Origin: Rhodococcus coprophilus NBRC 100603
GTDB lineage: Bacteria; Actinomycetota; Actinomycetes; Mycobacteriales; Mycobacteriaceae
Length of the DNA: 64,000 bases
Assembly: GCF_001895045.1 (NCBI RefSeq)
Contig: NZ_BDAM01000005.1
Coordinates: 248,001-312,000 of the forward strand
Direction of reading: 5' to 3'
Part shown: piece after piece, positions 53,201 to 60,758 of the stretch
Numbering within the stretch: the first letter of the stretch is position 1
Layout of the letters: every line of letters starts with the position of its first letter
The notes under the pieces: model-generated
Seen by the model: only the letters and a program-made list of their open reading frames with translations
The model's database searches: none
What the model was told of the DNA's origin: nothing
Program-made: the position numbers and the translations under genes

Positions 53201-55746
53201 ACTTCGTTGAGCTCGTGCGAGACTCCGGATTCCATGTCGTCGCGCTCGACCCAGCGGTCGAGCAACGCGGTGACTACCGGTACGTGCGTCTCGATGCGTT
53301 CGAGGGCGAGGAACAACCGGTACACCGCGTCCTCGAGATCGTGGTTGCGCTCGAGATCTGTGACGTCGTAGTGGTGCAGTGCGCGCGAGAGACGAGCACG
53401 GAAGCTGTCGGGCAGCCCGCCGACCTCGACGTCGAGCGACTGCAGATACCCGTGGAAGAACTCACGCGGACTGTGCACGCGGTCTTCGGTGTGGCGTTCC
53501 TCGTCCGTCGGACGGTTGCGCGAGAGTTCGCACACGTCGGCGAACGTGGTCAGCAGCGCCAGTTCGGCGCGGACGAGATCGCACGACTCCACTCCGCCGG
53601 AGAGACGCTCGTACTCCGCGAGCAGCGTCGCGGTGCGCTTGGCCGACACGTCGTACCCGGTGATCAGTGCTCCGAGCGAATCGAGTCGTGCGAGAGCGTC
53701 TGCGGCGAGGTTGTCGCTGAGAGCCGTTACCGGCGTGGGGAATTGGACGCGCTCGACGGACTCGGTGACAACTTCTTCGACGATCTGGTCGACGCGCAAC
53801 AGCGGGGCGCCTGCGTCCACCTGCGCGTTGACGACGCCGAGGATCTCGCGGACCCTGCCGGCGAACGGCGCGCGGACAGCCGTCTCCATCTTCATCGACT
53901 CGAGAACCACCAGGGTCTGCCCCGCTTCCACCTCGTCACCGACGGCGACGGGCACCGCGACGACGACGGCGGGCGCCGGGGTACGGACGACACCGGCCTC
54001 GTCCTGGCTGATCTGGTGGCTGATCCCGTCGACCTCGACGAGGAAATGCGCCGGCCCGGCGATCGAGACGACGTGGTGGCGGCGACCGTCGAGCGTGAGT
54101 CGCGACTCGTAGTCACCCAGACGCTCGATTTCGACGTCGAACTCGGAGACTCCGGTGTCGAGGCGGTAGCGGTGAGGACCGACCTGCCCGACGACGAGTT
54201 CGTATGCCTGTCCCTGATAACTCAATTCGATCTTGCGGCCGACGGCGTGCCCGGCGCGCGGGCGGCCGCCCCGCGCCGAGGCGAGGAACGCGGTGCGTTC
54301 GCGCGCCTCGTCCGCGTCGTACACGTCGACGGCGGTGGCGACCAGCGCGATGTCGGCGACCTTCGTCGGTCCGGTCTCGCTGCCGGCGCCGGTCCGGTCG
54401 AGCCAACCGGTGTCGGCGGATGCGTCGACGACCTCCGGCCGGTCGAGCAGGTCGAGCAGGAACGACTTGGTGGTGGTGCCTCCGTCGAGGACGACCGTGG
54501 TTTCACGCAGCGCGGTGCGCAGCCTGGCGAGCGCTTCGGCGCGGTTCCGTCCCCACGCGATGACCTTGGCGACCATCGAGTCGTAGTCGGGGGGAATCAC
54601 GTCTCCCTGGGCGATGCCCGTGTCCACCCGCAGCCCCGAACCGAGGGGGAACTTGAGCAACTGCACCGTGCCGGGAGCCGGGGCGAAGCCGTTGGCGGCG
54701 TCCTCGGCGTTGAGCCGGGCTTCGACGGCGTGGCCGAATTCCGGGGGGCACTCTCCGGTCAGGGCTTCACCCGAGGCCACCATGATCTGCAACTTGACGA
54801 GGTCGATACCGGTGGTGATCTCGGTGATCGGATGCTCGACCTGCAGGCGGGTGTTGACCTCGAGGAACGTGAAGGTCTTCAGGTGGGGCTGGTAGAGGTA
54901 CTCGACGGTGCCGGCACCGCAGTAGCCGGCAGCCCGCACGAGGTCGGCGGAGACCTTGCGGAGATGGTCGGATTGTTCCGCGGTGAGCAGCGGGGATGCC
55001 GATTCTTCGATGACCTTTTGGTTTTTGCGCTGGATGGAGCAGTCGCGCACGCCCGGAGCCCACACATTGCCGTGTGCGTCGGCGATGACCTGCACCTCGA
55101 CGTGGCGCGCGTCGGTGACGAGGCGTTCGATGAACACGACGGGGTCGCCGAAGGATCGCTCTGCTTCACCCTGCGTGCGCTCGAGCGCCAGTTCGAGTTC
55201 GTCTTCGGCGTAGACCTTGCGGATGCCGCGGCCACCGCCGCCGGATCGCGCCTTGATGATGAGGGGGTAGCCGATTGCCTGCGCGTGACGCCGGGCGTCG
55301 GCTCGGGAGTCCACGGGCCCACCGGACCACGGGGCGACGGGCACGCCGACCTTTTCGGCGAGAAGCTTGGCTTCGACCTTGTCGCCGAGCAGGCGCATCG
55401 CATCTGCGGACGGCCCGATGAAGGTGATGTTCAGCCGGGCACACAGGTCCGCGAAGGCGGGATCTTCTGCTACGAATCCCCAGCCGACCCAGACTGCGTC
55501 GGCCTTCGCTTCGAGGAGTGCCCGCTCGAGTTCGGCGTGGTCGAGATAGGACGTCGCGGCCGTGGTCGAGGGGTGGAGCGTGACCCCCTCGTCGGCCTGA
55601 CGGACGAACATGGCGCGGCGTTCGGCGTCCGTGTGGAGAGCAATCGTCCTGATGCCGTAGTCGTGTTCGGAGTTGAGCTCCCGGACTGCCCGGATGAGGC
55701 GGACCGCCGCCTCACCCCGGTTGACCACTGCGATCCGCTTGAACAT
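50269..55746 (-). CDS. Single-chain biotin-dependent acyl-CoA carboxylase (BC-BCCP-central-CT)
   Basis: About 1825 residues. Biotin carboxylase (1-450): MFKRIAVVNRGEAAVRLIRA, ATP-grasp loop KARSGGGGRGIRKV, HVEVQVIAD, and the catalytic FLEVNTRLQVEHPITE. A biotinyl domain has ESMKMETAVRAPF, with Lys619 as biotin site. A region of about 590 residues (680-1270) has no motif I know. The carboxyltransferase (about 1275-1825) has PYELIPLLTG, RVALFGDPTKALGTVAEAE, ALSSGATISMDSG, DNFGIGGYDRVMGPNGQAQYW, RPLVVLANLSGFDGS and PIVFVVVSRYHGGAFVVF. The order and the central region resemble eukaryotic acetyl-CoA carboxylase more than the split bacterial AccA/AccD enzymes. It should carboxylate an acyl-CoA; which one is unknown. 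ATG at 55746 is preferred over 55782. Confidence 0.88.
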   Translation of the reverse strand: MFKRIAVVNRGEAAVRLIRAVRELNSEHDYGIRTIALHTDAERRAMFVRQADEGVTLHPSTTAATSYLDHAELERALLEAKADAVWVGWGFVAEDPAFADLCARLNITFIGPSADAMRLLGDKVEAKLLAEKVGVPVAPWSGGPVDSRADARRHAQAIGYPLIIKARSGGGGRGIRKVYAEDELELALERTQGEAERSFGDPVVFIERLVTDARHVEVQVIADAHGNVWAPGVRDCSIQRKNQKVIEESASPLLTAEQSDHLRKVSADLVRAAGYCGAGTVEYLYQPHLKTFTFLEVNTRLQVEHPITEITTGIDLVKLQIMVASGEALTGECPPEFGHAVEARLNAEDAANGFAPAPGTVQLLKFPLGSGLRVDTGIAQGDVIPPDYDSMVAKVIAWGRNRAEALARLRTALRETTVVLDGGTTTKSFLLDLLDRPEVVDASADTGWLDRTGAGSETGPTKVADIALVATAVDVYDADEARERTAFLASARGGRPRAGHAVGRKIELSYQGQAYELVVGQVGPHRYRLDTGVSEFDVEIERLGDYESRLTLDGRRHHVVSIAGPAHFLVEVDGISHQISQDEAGVVRTPAPAVVVAVPVAVGDEVEAGQTLVVLESMKMETAVRAPFAGRVREILGVVNAQVDAGAPLLRVDQIVEEVVTESVERVQFPTPVTALSDNLAADALARLDSLGALITGYDVSAKRTATLLAEYERLSGGVESCDLVRAELALLTTFADVCELSRNRPTDEERHTEDRVHSPREFFHGYLQSLDVEVGGLPDSFRARLSRALHHYDVTDLERNHDLEDAVYRLFLALERIETHVPVVTALLDRWVERDDMESGVSHELNEVLDRLIVATQVRFPVIGDIARNLRYRYFEEPVIRKAREQVYDGVRGSLAYLAEHPQAADYTQRIDALVATPEPLVDLLAQQISRPGTVPGPLLEVITRRAYKIRTLEDVRSCVVDGRQIVTGNFDLRDTRLYLISAETSYADLESLLDTIEESASDLPDIQNLVIDLYVAWEDAPADADAQASVLSAALSVRETISRARRVTVTVCHTDIAEEHVFTFRAYESGYAEEGNIRDIHPLTGQRLDLWRLKNFDGTRLPSNPDTYLYHIAAKDNPSDERFIALTEVRDLTQQRDESGKIVSLPAFERALASSLDGMRRAQAARGGRRLETNRVVLYVWPVVDLDVSDLRRIARSAAPLTVGAGLEEITVIGWLRENQDQLPREVALRFSYRSGAGVVVRVTEPPKEPLKPLDEYTQKVQRSRARGTVYPYELIPLLTGSDGTFTEYDFDEQGQFAAVDRPYGRNTAGLIVGIVDTPTPRYPEGMTRVALFGDPTKALGTVAEAECSRLVAAIDLAERLGAPVEWFALSSGATISMDSGTENMDWVSRGLRRIITFTQNGGEINIVVAGINVGAQPYWNAEATMLMHTKGILVMTPDSAMVLTGKQSLDYSGGVSAEDNFGIGGYDRVMGPNGQAQYWAPNLRVAVETLFAHYAHAYVAPGERFPRAAESLDPIDRDVRVYPHVHPSSDFTTVGEIFSSETNPDRKKPFDIRTVMRSVVDQDHSVLERWADMADADTSVVFDAHLGGTPVSVIGIESRAIPRKGWFPTDGPDQWTSGTLFPKSSKKTARAINAASGNRPLVVLANLSGFDGSPESLRNLQLEYGAEIGRAIVNFDGPIVFVVVSRYHGGAFVVFSGALNENMEVLAVEGSFASVLGGAPAAAVVFTRDVNKRTAGDARIVELESRFAAAEDGEKSRLGVELAALRVAVRSEKLGEVAAEFEAIHNIQRAQRVGSVHRIVPAAELRPQIIAAVQRGMARSLA

Positions 55747-56516
55747 ACTCGTTGCCACCGTTCTCCATGGTTGTGCGCGCAAGTGACGCGCGTCGGAAGC
55801 TCCACCCCGACGAGGAATACAATTTATCCGGTCCTCGGTCCCTGCTCACGAATCCGTAAACGCGAGCGGGAACATCTCTCGGTGACTCCTCGTACATCGT
55901 GGTGGTCATGCGTGTGTCGGTCGCCGACGCCACGAGTTCTTTCGACCCGATTCGTCGAACGCGGTGCGAGCGCGCCTCGGTCCTCATCCGGTGGTCGTCG
56001 CCGTCGACGACACACACCCCCGTGCGGATGGAAACGCCCCGTACGGCTTACAGCATGGCCGAAACATGAGGCTTTGTCACGTTTGACTCCCGGTATCGGT
56101 GTGACCTGCGAAAACGCTTCGGAGGGCGCGGCAGGAGACCTCCTTTGCAGCGGTTTTCGTGCGTGGTCGGAGAGGAATCGGTTCGGGGGAGGCGCGATTG
56201 CCCACCCGTACCGCGCGGTAACACCGGCGGGTAACTTGGAGAGCGGGCCCGAGCTTGCTTTGTACTGTCAGGTAAAGCGTTGTGGTGCAACGAGATCTGC
56301 TCCGTGGAGGTCGGCGTCGGGACGAAGGGGCCGGCCCGGGCTTCGGATCTGTGACATCGATCACCAATTGGGAATATGGCGCGCGCTCAAGGGAAATGCC
56401 CGTCACCGAAGCGCTACCGGGCGTCGGCGGATACAGATATCGTGGCGCTCCGGGCCGATCGCCGTCTGCCGTTTTCTGGAACAGTGGAAGGCAGCAAGGC
56501 TTACGAGGAGGCGCAG
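55747..56516. other. 770-base non-coding stretch between divergent genes
   Basis: No convincing gene: the short frames here have no family pattern. It contains a long-armed inverted repeat, CGAAAACGCT near 56109 with AGCGGTTTTCG near 56144 (one base bulge), enclosing AGGAG-AC-CTCCT; this could form an RNA structure. A CRP/GlxR-like palindrome lies at 56350-56365. The length is unusual for this gene-dense window, and promoters for both flanking genes must be here. Confidence 0.5.
56350..56365. promoter_or_regulatory. CRP/GlxR-like binding site
   Basis: TGTGA-CATCGA-TCACC matches the TGTGA-N6-TCACA consensus of cAMP-receptor-type regulators (GlxR in corynebacteria and relatives) in nine of ten conserved positions. 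It is 152 bases before the all-helical gene and 604 bases from the carboxylase start. Control of either or both genes by the CRP homologue is inferred. Confidence 0.5.
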
Positions 56517-57716
56517 ATGCCCGGATCCGACCGACCCGATGTACCCGGCGAGTTCGAGACACCCGACCGGCGCCGGGAGCGCATCGCGGTACAGGTGCGC
56601 CGGTGGTGCGACCGGTGCGTCATCGACGGCAGACACAGCCCGCTCTCCGACGCGGCGGCACTGGCGCTCGCCGCCGGCCATCTCGACGAGACGGCGCGAA
56701 CGGTGCTTGCCGACCGGCGTCGTGCGGGGCGGCGTCTACCCACCCTCGACGGCTTCGGGGCGTTACGCCAGTTGTGCGACGAGCACACACAGGTGATTGC
56801 CCGCATGAGTGGGCAGCGACCGGGAGCTGCGCGGCTCGTTCTCGAGTTCCGTGCAAACGAACTCGGTAAGAAACTGCGCGCCGCAGAACACGCCTTCGTG
56901 CATTCACCGTCGCACTACGCGCAGGGTGTGCGCGCGGTACGCCGGGACCGTCGCGACGGTCTCCACTTCGAACTCGATCAGCGCGAAGCCTTGTTCGCGG
57001 CACTTCTACGGACTCCGGCGCCTCTACCGGTCGCGCCCACCGAGCAGGCGCGCGGGGCTGCTCTGTCCATTGCGGTGGACCGGGTAGCGCGATGGTCGGA
57101 ACGCACGCCGGTCGCCGACGCCGGCCGTCGCGCAGCGGACATGATCGCGCGCCGGATGCCGGAGGACGACGACCGGTTCGTCGACCGGTACGACACCCTT
57201 CTGTTCCTCGCCGGCTCGCTCTACGACAGGATCGAGTCGTCGGCCGCGTGGCGCTCCGAGTACTTCGCGGTGCAGCGTGCCCAACTCGATCTCGCCGAGG
57301 AGATCACGCAGATAGCCGTCGATACCGTGGCGCTGCGCGGGCTGCTCGCGGAACTGCGTGCCGCGCTCGGCAGCGTCTCCGGCGAGGGCGGTGCGTCCGC
57401 ACGCGCTGCGCTGGAACAGCGGGTCGCGTCCCTCGGTCCTGTGTGGGACCAGCTTCTCGCGCGCGTGGCAGCACTTGCCAGGATCGGCGACCTGCTCGGA
57501 AACGCGGAAAGCCGGATGAACATGGTCGACGTCGCGCGCCGGACCGCGAGTCTCGACGACCGCATCGACGATCTCATCGGCCGGTCGGGCGCGCGTGAAC
57601 TCTCGGCCGAGAACACGGACTTCGTGGGCGACCAGTTCGGGTCGGCCGCGGAACTCATGGGCTCGCTGCACACCGCGCTCGGGAGCGACATCGCCGAACT
57701 CACCCGCAAGGACTGA
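56517..57716 (+). CDS. All-helical protein of unknown function, first gene of the ParA-containing cluster
   Basis: About 399 residues; ATG at 56517 has GAGGAGG 6 bases upstream. Two cysteines near the N-terminus (WCDRCVID) could bind a metal or be a remnant of a zinc motif. The rest is predicted almost wholly helical with long amphipathic stretches (for example AEEITQIAVDTVALRGLLAELRAAL, given here only in part as LAEEITQIAVDTVALRGLL). No membrane segment or enzymatic motif. The lipoprotein and ParA genes follow on the same strand. Its all-helical make-up would suit a scaffold or partner protein. I do not recognise the family. Confidence 0.65.
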   Translation: MPGSDRPDVPGEFETPDRRRERIAVQVRRWCDRCVIDGRHSPLSDAAALALAAGHLDETARTVLADRRRAGRRLPTLDGFGALRQLCDEHTQVIARMSGQRPGAARLVLEFRANELGKKLRAAEHAFVHSPSHYAQGVRAVRRDRRDGLHFELDQREALFAALLRTPAPLPVAPTEQARGAALSIAVDRVARWSERTPVADAGRRAADMIARRMPEDDDRFVDRYDTLLFLAGSLYDRIESSAAWRSEYFAVQRAQLDLAEEITQIAVDTVALRGLLAELRAALGSVSGEGGASARAALEQRVASLGPVWDQLLARVAALARIGDLLGNAESRMNMVDVARRTASLDDRIDDLIGRSGARELSAENTDFVGDQFGSAAELMGSLHTALGSDIAELTRKD

Positions 57717-57859
57717 CCGTGTCCGTTGTGTCCGATCACAGCTTTTGGAGGCAGGGCAGGGGCGCGCCACCCAGTCCTTGAAATGTGAGAGGGCTCACTG
57801 GTGCAAATGTCCGATTCGGTGGTAGCTTCCTCGCGTTCATCTGGGGTCGGACGACGGGG

Positions 57860-58330
57860 GTGGCGTGGGTGGTTGTACGGCGGGTGTCGGTGGGGATAAT
57901 GGTCGGGATCGTGGTGGCGTTCGCCGCCGGATGCGGAGGGAACACCACCGTGTCGGTGGTGGACGATCCAACGCTGGAATCGGCTTTCGGGGCCGTGCTC
58001 GCCGAAGGGCAGGAGCGCACTCTCGGTGATCTCGTGCAGGCGGCAGACCTGCAGGTCGAGGACTGGGACCGCATGTACTACTTCCGCGTGCCTCTGCTGA
58101 TGAGCGAGGTCAACCGCATACTCGGCACATCGGGTGTCGTGTGGCAGGGCCTACCTACCGTCGGTGCGGAAGGAATGATGGTGTTCATGTCCGAGGGCCG
58201 CGTGGTACACGCCGTCGTCGACCGGTCGCCGGCGCTCGCTCTCAGCGGGTTCGCAACCGCCGACTCGGTGGTCCGTCCGGACACCTCGGGTGGGTTGGAA
58301 AAGGTCGGCGTAGAGGCCAAGGGCAGATAA
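57860..58330 (+). CDS. Small lipoprotein of unknown function
   Basis: About 156 residues from a GTG at 57860 (57869 and an upstream GTG at 57785 are alternatives). VRRVSVGIMVGIVVAFAAGC is a signal peptide ending in a lipobox-like AAGC. The mature part starts GGNTTVSVVDDPTLESAFG and contains a hydrophobic-rich domain with RMYYFRVPLLMSEVNRILG. It would be anchored outside the membrane. It lies between the all-helical gene (143 bases) and the ParA gene (79 bases) on the same strand. I do not recognise the family. Confidence 0.6.
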   Translation: MAWVVVRRVSVGIMVGIVVAFAAGCGGNTTVSVVDDPTLESAFGAVLAEGQERTLGDLVQAADLQVEDWDRMYYFRVPLLMSEVNRILGTSGVVWQGLPTVGAEGMMVFMSEGRVVHAVVDRSPALALSGFATADSVVRPDTSGGLEKVGVEAKGR

Positions 58331-58409
58331 GACCGGGCATCACGTTTGTCCGGATCCGGTGTACGTTTCTTCGGGAAGAGAATGTCGAATCCTTCCGAAG
58401 AGGTGCACG

Positions 58410-59267
58410 GTGGCGCGGGTAATCGCGACGATCAACCTGAAAGGTGGCGTCGGCAAGACCACGACGACTGCTGCGTTGGGCGAGTTCATGGCGGCGGAGT
58501 TCGGGCAGCGAGTCCTGCTCGTCGACCTCGACCCGCAGACGAACCTCACCACGATGATGATCGGTGAGGAACGCTGGAAAGAACTGAACGAACTCGATCG
58601 CACCCTGGCGGCGTTGTTCCGGGGTGCGATCGAATCCGATACAGCCTCGTTCGACATCGAGAAGGCGCTTCAGTACGACGTCTCACCGGTCCGGTCCGTG
58701 CGCGGGGTCGATCTCCTAGCCTCGTCCCTCGATCTCATCGAGATCCAGGAGGGCCTCAGTCATCGGCAGTACGCGGATCCTGGGTCGCACCGGCCCATCG
58801 AGATCCTCACATCGGCGATCGAACCGATCGCCGACCGATACGACTACATACTCCTCGACTGCCCGCCCAACCTGGGCATGCTCACCCTCAACGGGTTGAG
58901 GTCGGCCGACGGTTATCTGATCCCGACGATTCCGGACATCCTGTCCACGTACGGAATCCCGCAGTTGCAGAAGCGAATCCAGGAGTTCGCGAACCGCACA
59001 GATCATCCCCTCCGGGAGATCGGTCTCGTCATCACGAAGTATCGCAGCGCCTCCAACCTGCACCGCAGCATCATCGAACAGTTGCAGCGCGACGACCGGA
59101 TCGCCGATGTCGTCCCCGCCTGGGTTCCTGAAGCGAACCAGATCGCGGCGTCCGCGGAGTTCGTGCCGTACGGCACACTCAAGCGCAAGTACGGCAACAC
59201 CGGCCAGTTCGACGCGCTGCGCATCCTCACCGAGACGATCCTGATGAACGCGCAGGTGTACCTGTGA
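58410..59267 (+). CDS. ParA-family ATPase without ParB
   Basis: About 285 residues from a GTG with GAGG 7 bases upstream. The deviant Walker A is LKGGVGKTTTTAALGEF (about 10-26), the A' box is VLLVDLDPQTNLTTMM, and Walker B is DYILLDCPPNLGMLTLNG. ParA/MinD ATPases position DNA or protein cargo by ATP-driven dimerisation on the nucleoid or membrane. No parB gene or parS-like site is seen; instead the stop overlaps the start of the next gene (GTGA), so that small protein is the likely partner. A chromosomal or plasmid partition role is possible but not supported by neighbours. Confidence 0.88.
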   Translation: MARVIATINLKGGVGKTTTTAALGEFMAAEFGQRVLLVDLDPQTNLTTMMIGEERWKELNELDRTLAALFRGAIESDTASFDIEKALQYDVSPVRSVRGVDLLASSLDLIEIQEGLSHRQYADPGSHRPIEILTSAIEPIADRYDYILLDCPPNLGMLTLNGLRSADGYLIPTIPDILSTYGIPQLQKRIQEFANRTDHPLREIGLVITKYRSASNLHRSIIEQLQRDDRIADVVPAWVPEANQIAASAEFVPYGTLKRKYGNTGQFDALRILTETILMNAQVYL

Positions 59268-59830
59268 CGAAACCCGGTACCGGCGAGGCGCGCCTCCGCA
59301 TGCAGATCGGCGAAGCGACCGCTGCGCTGCTCCGACTCGACGACGCCGCGCCGGGCGCTGCGGGAACGCTCGTCGCACTCGTCCGCGTCGTCGCCGACGA
59401 AGCCGCCCGAACTCCGCGCTTCGCGAGGGCACTGTCCGCCGTGCTCGCTCCGGACGCGGGACCCGCACCGGCGGGGGCAAGCGCGTCGAGCCCCCAGGGC
59501 GCGGCCCGGGCCGCAGCATCACAGAAAGGACCGTCGTCACAGACAGAAGCTGTGTCATCGAGCGCATCGCTCCCGGGGAAGGCGCCCGCCAGGCGGAGCA
59601 GGCGAGCACCCGCTCCGTTCGACCCGTTCGTGCTCTATCGCGACGGGGGTGAAGCAGGGCTTCGAGACGAGCTCGGCACGCTCGACGTCGAGGCGCTCAA
59701 GGACATCATCGCCGAGCACGCGATGGACTACGACAAGCTCGCGATGCGGTGGCGTACTCCCTCGAAGTTGCGCGATCGCGTCGTCGAACGGGTAAAAGCC
59801 CTGACGACCAAGGGGGATGCATTTCGGTGA
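59264..59830 (+). CDS. Putative partner of the ParA ATPase, SAP-like C-terminal domain
   Basis: 188 residues, translationally coupled to ParA (GTGA overlap). The N-terminal 60 residues are helical, followed by an Ala/Ser/Pro-rich linker (about 66-115). The last 70 residues start FDPFVLYRDGGEAGLRDELG and contain LKDIIAEHAMDYDKLAMRW and a final KALTTKGDAFR. This C-terminal piece reads like a SAP-type helix-extended loop-helix domain, a fold often used for nucleic-acid binding, seen by me in other ParA-linked or nuclease-linked proteins. The function is unknown; cargo adaptor for ParA is an inference. Confidence 0.6.
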   Translation: MTKPGTGEARLRMQIGEATAALLRLDDAAPGAAGTLVALVRVVADEAARTPRFARALSAVLAPDAGPAPAGASASSPQGAARAAASQKGPSSQTEAVSSSASLPGKAPARRSRRAPAPFDPFVLYRDGGEAGLRDELGTLDVEALKDIIAEHAMDYDKLAMRWRTPSKLRDRVVERVKALTTKGDAFR

Positions 59831-59956
59831 TGCTTCACAGAAACTGTCGTTACCAGGCTGAGACCCGTAGGGTGGCCATCAGACCCCCCGAGTTGTGCCG
59901 CGACACCGTCTCACCACTTCGCGTCGGTTTTCGTGCACGAGAGAAGGACAGCAGGC

Positions 59957-60718
59957 ATGGGTGATATCGCAGGTCAGGGCATTGCCGCTTTTGTGACGGA
60001 CGTCCAACAAAGAGGCGGACGCGCGGAGCCGCTCGACGACCACCGAACCGTCAAAGTCTGCGGTACGGACGGCGTCGAACGTGTGGTCCGGGTCCGCACC
60101 ACCGCGGGCGGACCATGGCTCGCCCGCCGGCAGGACGGCATCGCCGGCAGCGACGAGACCGGATCCTCGCACTGGGTGTTCGTCGACCTCGGGCAGACCC
60201 CGCCCGCGTTCTACGTGGTCGAATCCGCCGAGATCGAGGCAGGCATCGAGGAAGAGGTCGCGCTGTGGCTCAGCGAGCGACCCGGCCGGACCGCTACCGG
60301 AAGCCACCCCATTCCGCTCAGCGGCGTCGCGCACGGTCTCGACCGCTGGGACCTCCTGGGCCTCGACGCCGTCAAGGACACCACTCGCACCTGCACTCCC
60401 ACACGGCGCAGCACGCGACGGGCGGCAGCTCCTGCCGTGCGTCCGGCAGCGCAGCCGGAAGAAGTCGACCCGCGCGTCGCAGTGTGTGCCGATGTCGGCG
60501 GATACCGAGTGCAAGGCCGCTTCGACCCGGCGACCGGCGCGCTCGAGATCACCCGTGGACCGATGGAGCGCCGGCGTTTCCCCGATCCCACCACGGCGGC
60601 CGACGCTGTCGCGGGATTCCTCAGCGGTGACATCGAATCGCACGACGGCGACACTTTCTGGCGGCTCGACGGACCGAACGCTCTCGCCCTCGGCGAATAC
60701 CTCGCCCGCAGCAGCTGA
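59957..60718 (+). CDS. Unknown protein with nuclease-superfamily-like N-terminal domain
   Basis: About 253 residues; ATG at 59957 has AAGGA about 9 bases upstream. Residues 1-125 have the pattern of a domain seen in restriction-like or HJR-like proteins, from memory: VKVCGTDGVERVVRVRTT, a segment WVFVDLGQTPPAFYVVESAE, and GLDRWDLLGLD. Possible PD-(D/E)XK residues are incomplete (the usual lysine in VKTR is an Arg). The second half (about 165-253) is a separate small alpha/beta domain with RVQGRFDPATGALEIT. It follows the ParA partner gene by 126 bases on the same strand. A catalytic role is not shown. Confidence 0.5.
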   Translation: MGDIAGQGIAAFVTDVQQRGGRAEPLDDHRTVKVCGTDGVERVVRVRTTAGGPWLARRQDGIAGSDETGSSHWVFVDLGQTPPAFYVVESAEIEAGIEEEVALWLSERPGRTATGSHPIPLSGVAHGLDRWDLLGLDAVKDTTRTCTPTRRSTRRAAAPAVRPAAQPEEVDPRVAVCADVGGYRVQGRFDPATGALEITRGPMERRRFPDPTTAADAVAGFLSGDIESHDGDTFWRLDGPNALALGEYLARSS

Positions 60719-60730
60719 CCGGTCGTGGGT

Positions 60731-60750
60731 CCGCGAGCGAGTGCTCGCGG
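60731..60750. terminator. Hairpin between convergent genes
   Basis: CCGCGAGC (60731-60738), GAGT, GCTCGCGG (60743-60750): an 8-bp perfect stem, 12 bases after the nuclease-like gene and 8 bases beyond the stop of the facing ligase gene. Confidence 0.65.
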
Positions 60751-60758
60751 CGCGCCGG

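Noticed and set aside
56090-56280. Possible c-di-AMP (ydaO-type) riboswitch upstream of the helical gene
   Set aside because: Some purine-rich segments recall it, but I cannot place the conserved core, and the gene downstream is not a typical target.
56048-56290. Short minus-strand frame in the 770-base gap
   Set aside because: 80 codons, no ribosome-binding site, composition typical of random high-GC frames.
52408-56796. A very long plus-strand open frame (about 1460 codons) opposite the carboxylase gene
   Set aside because: It is the antisense of a gene with clear domains; its translation is Val/Gly/Arg/Asp-rich without motifs, as expected for the complement of high-GC coding DNA.
58410-59267. 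Plasmid or integrative-element partition locus
   Set aside because: No ParB, replication protein, integrase, attachment site or parS-like repeats nearby; gene content on both sides is ordinary chromosomal.
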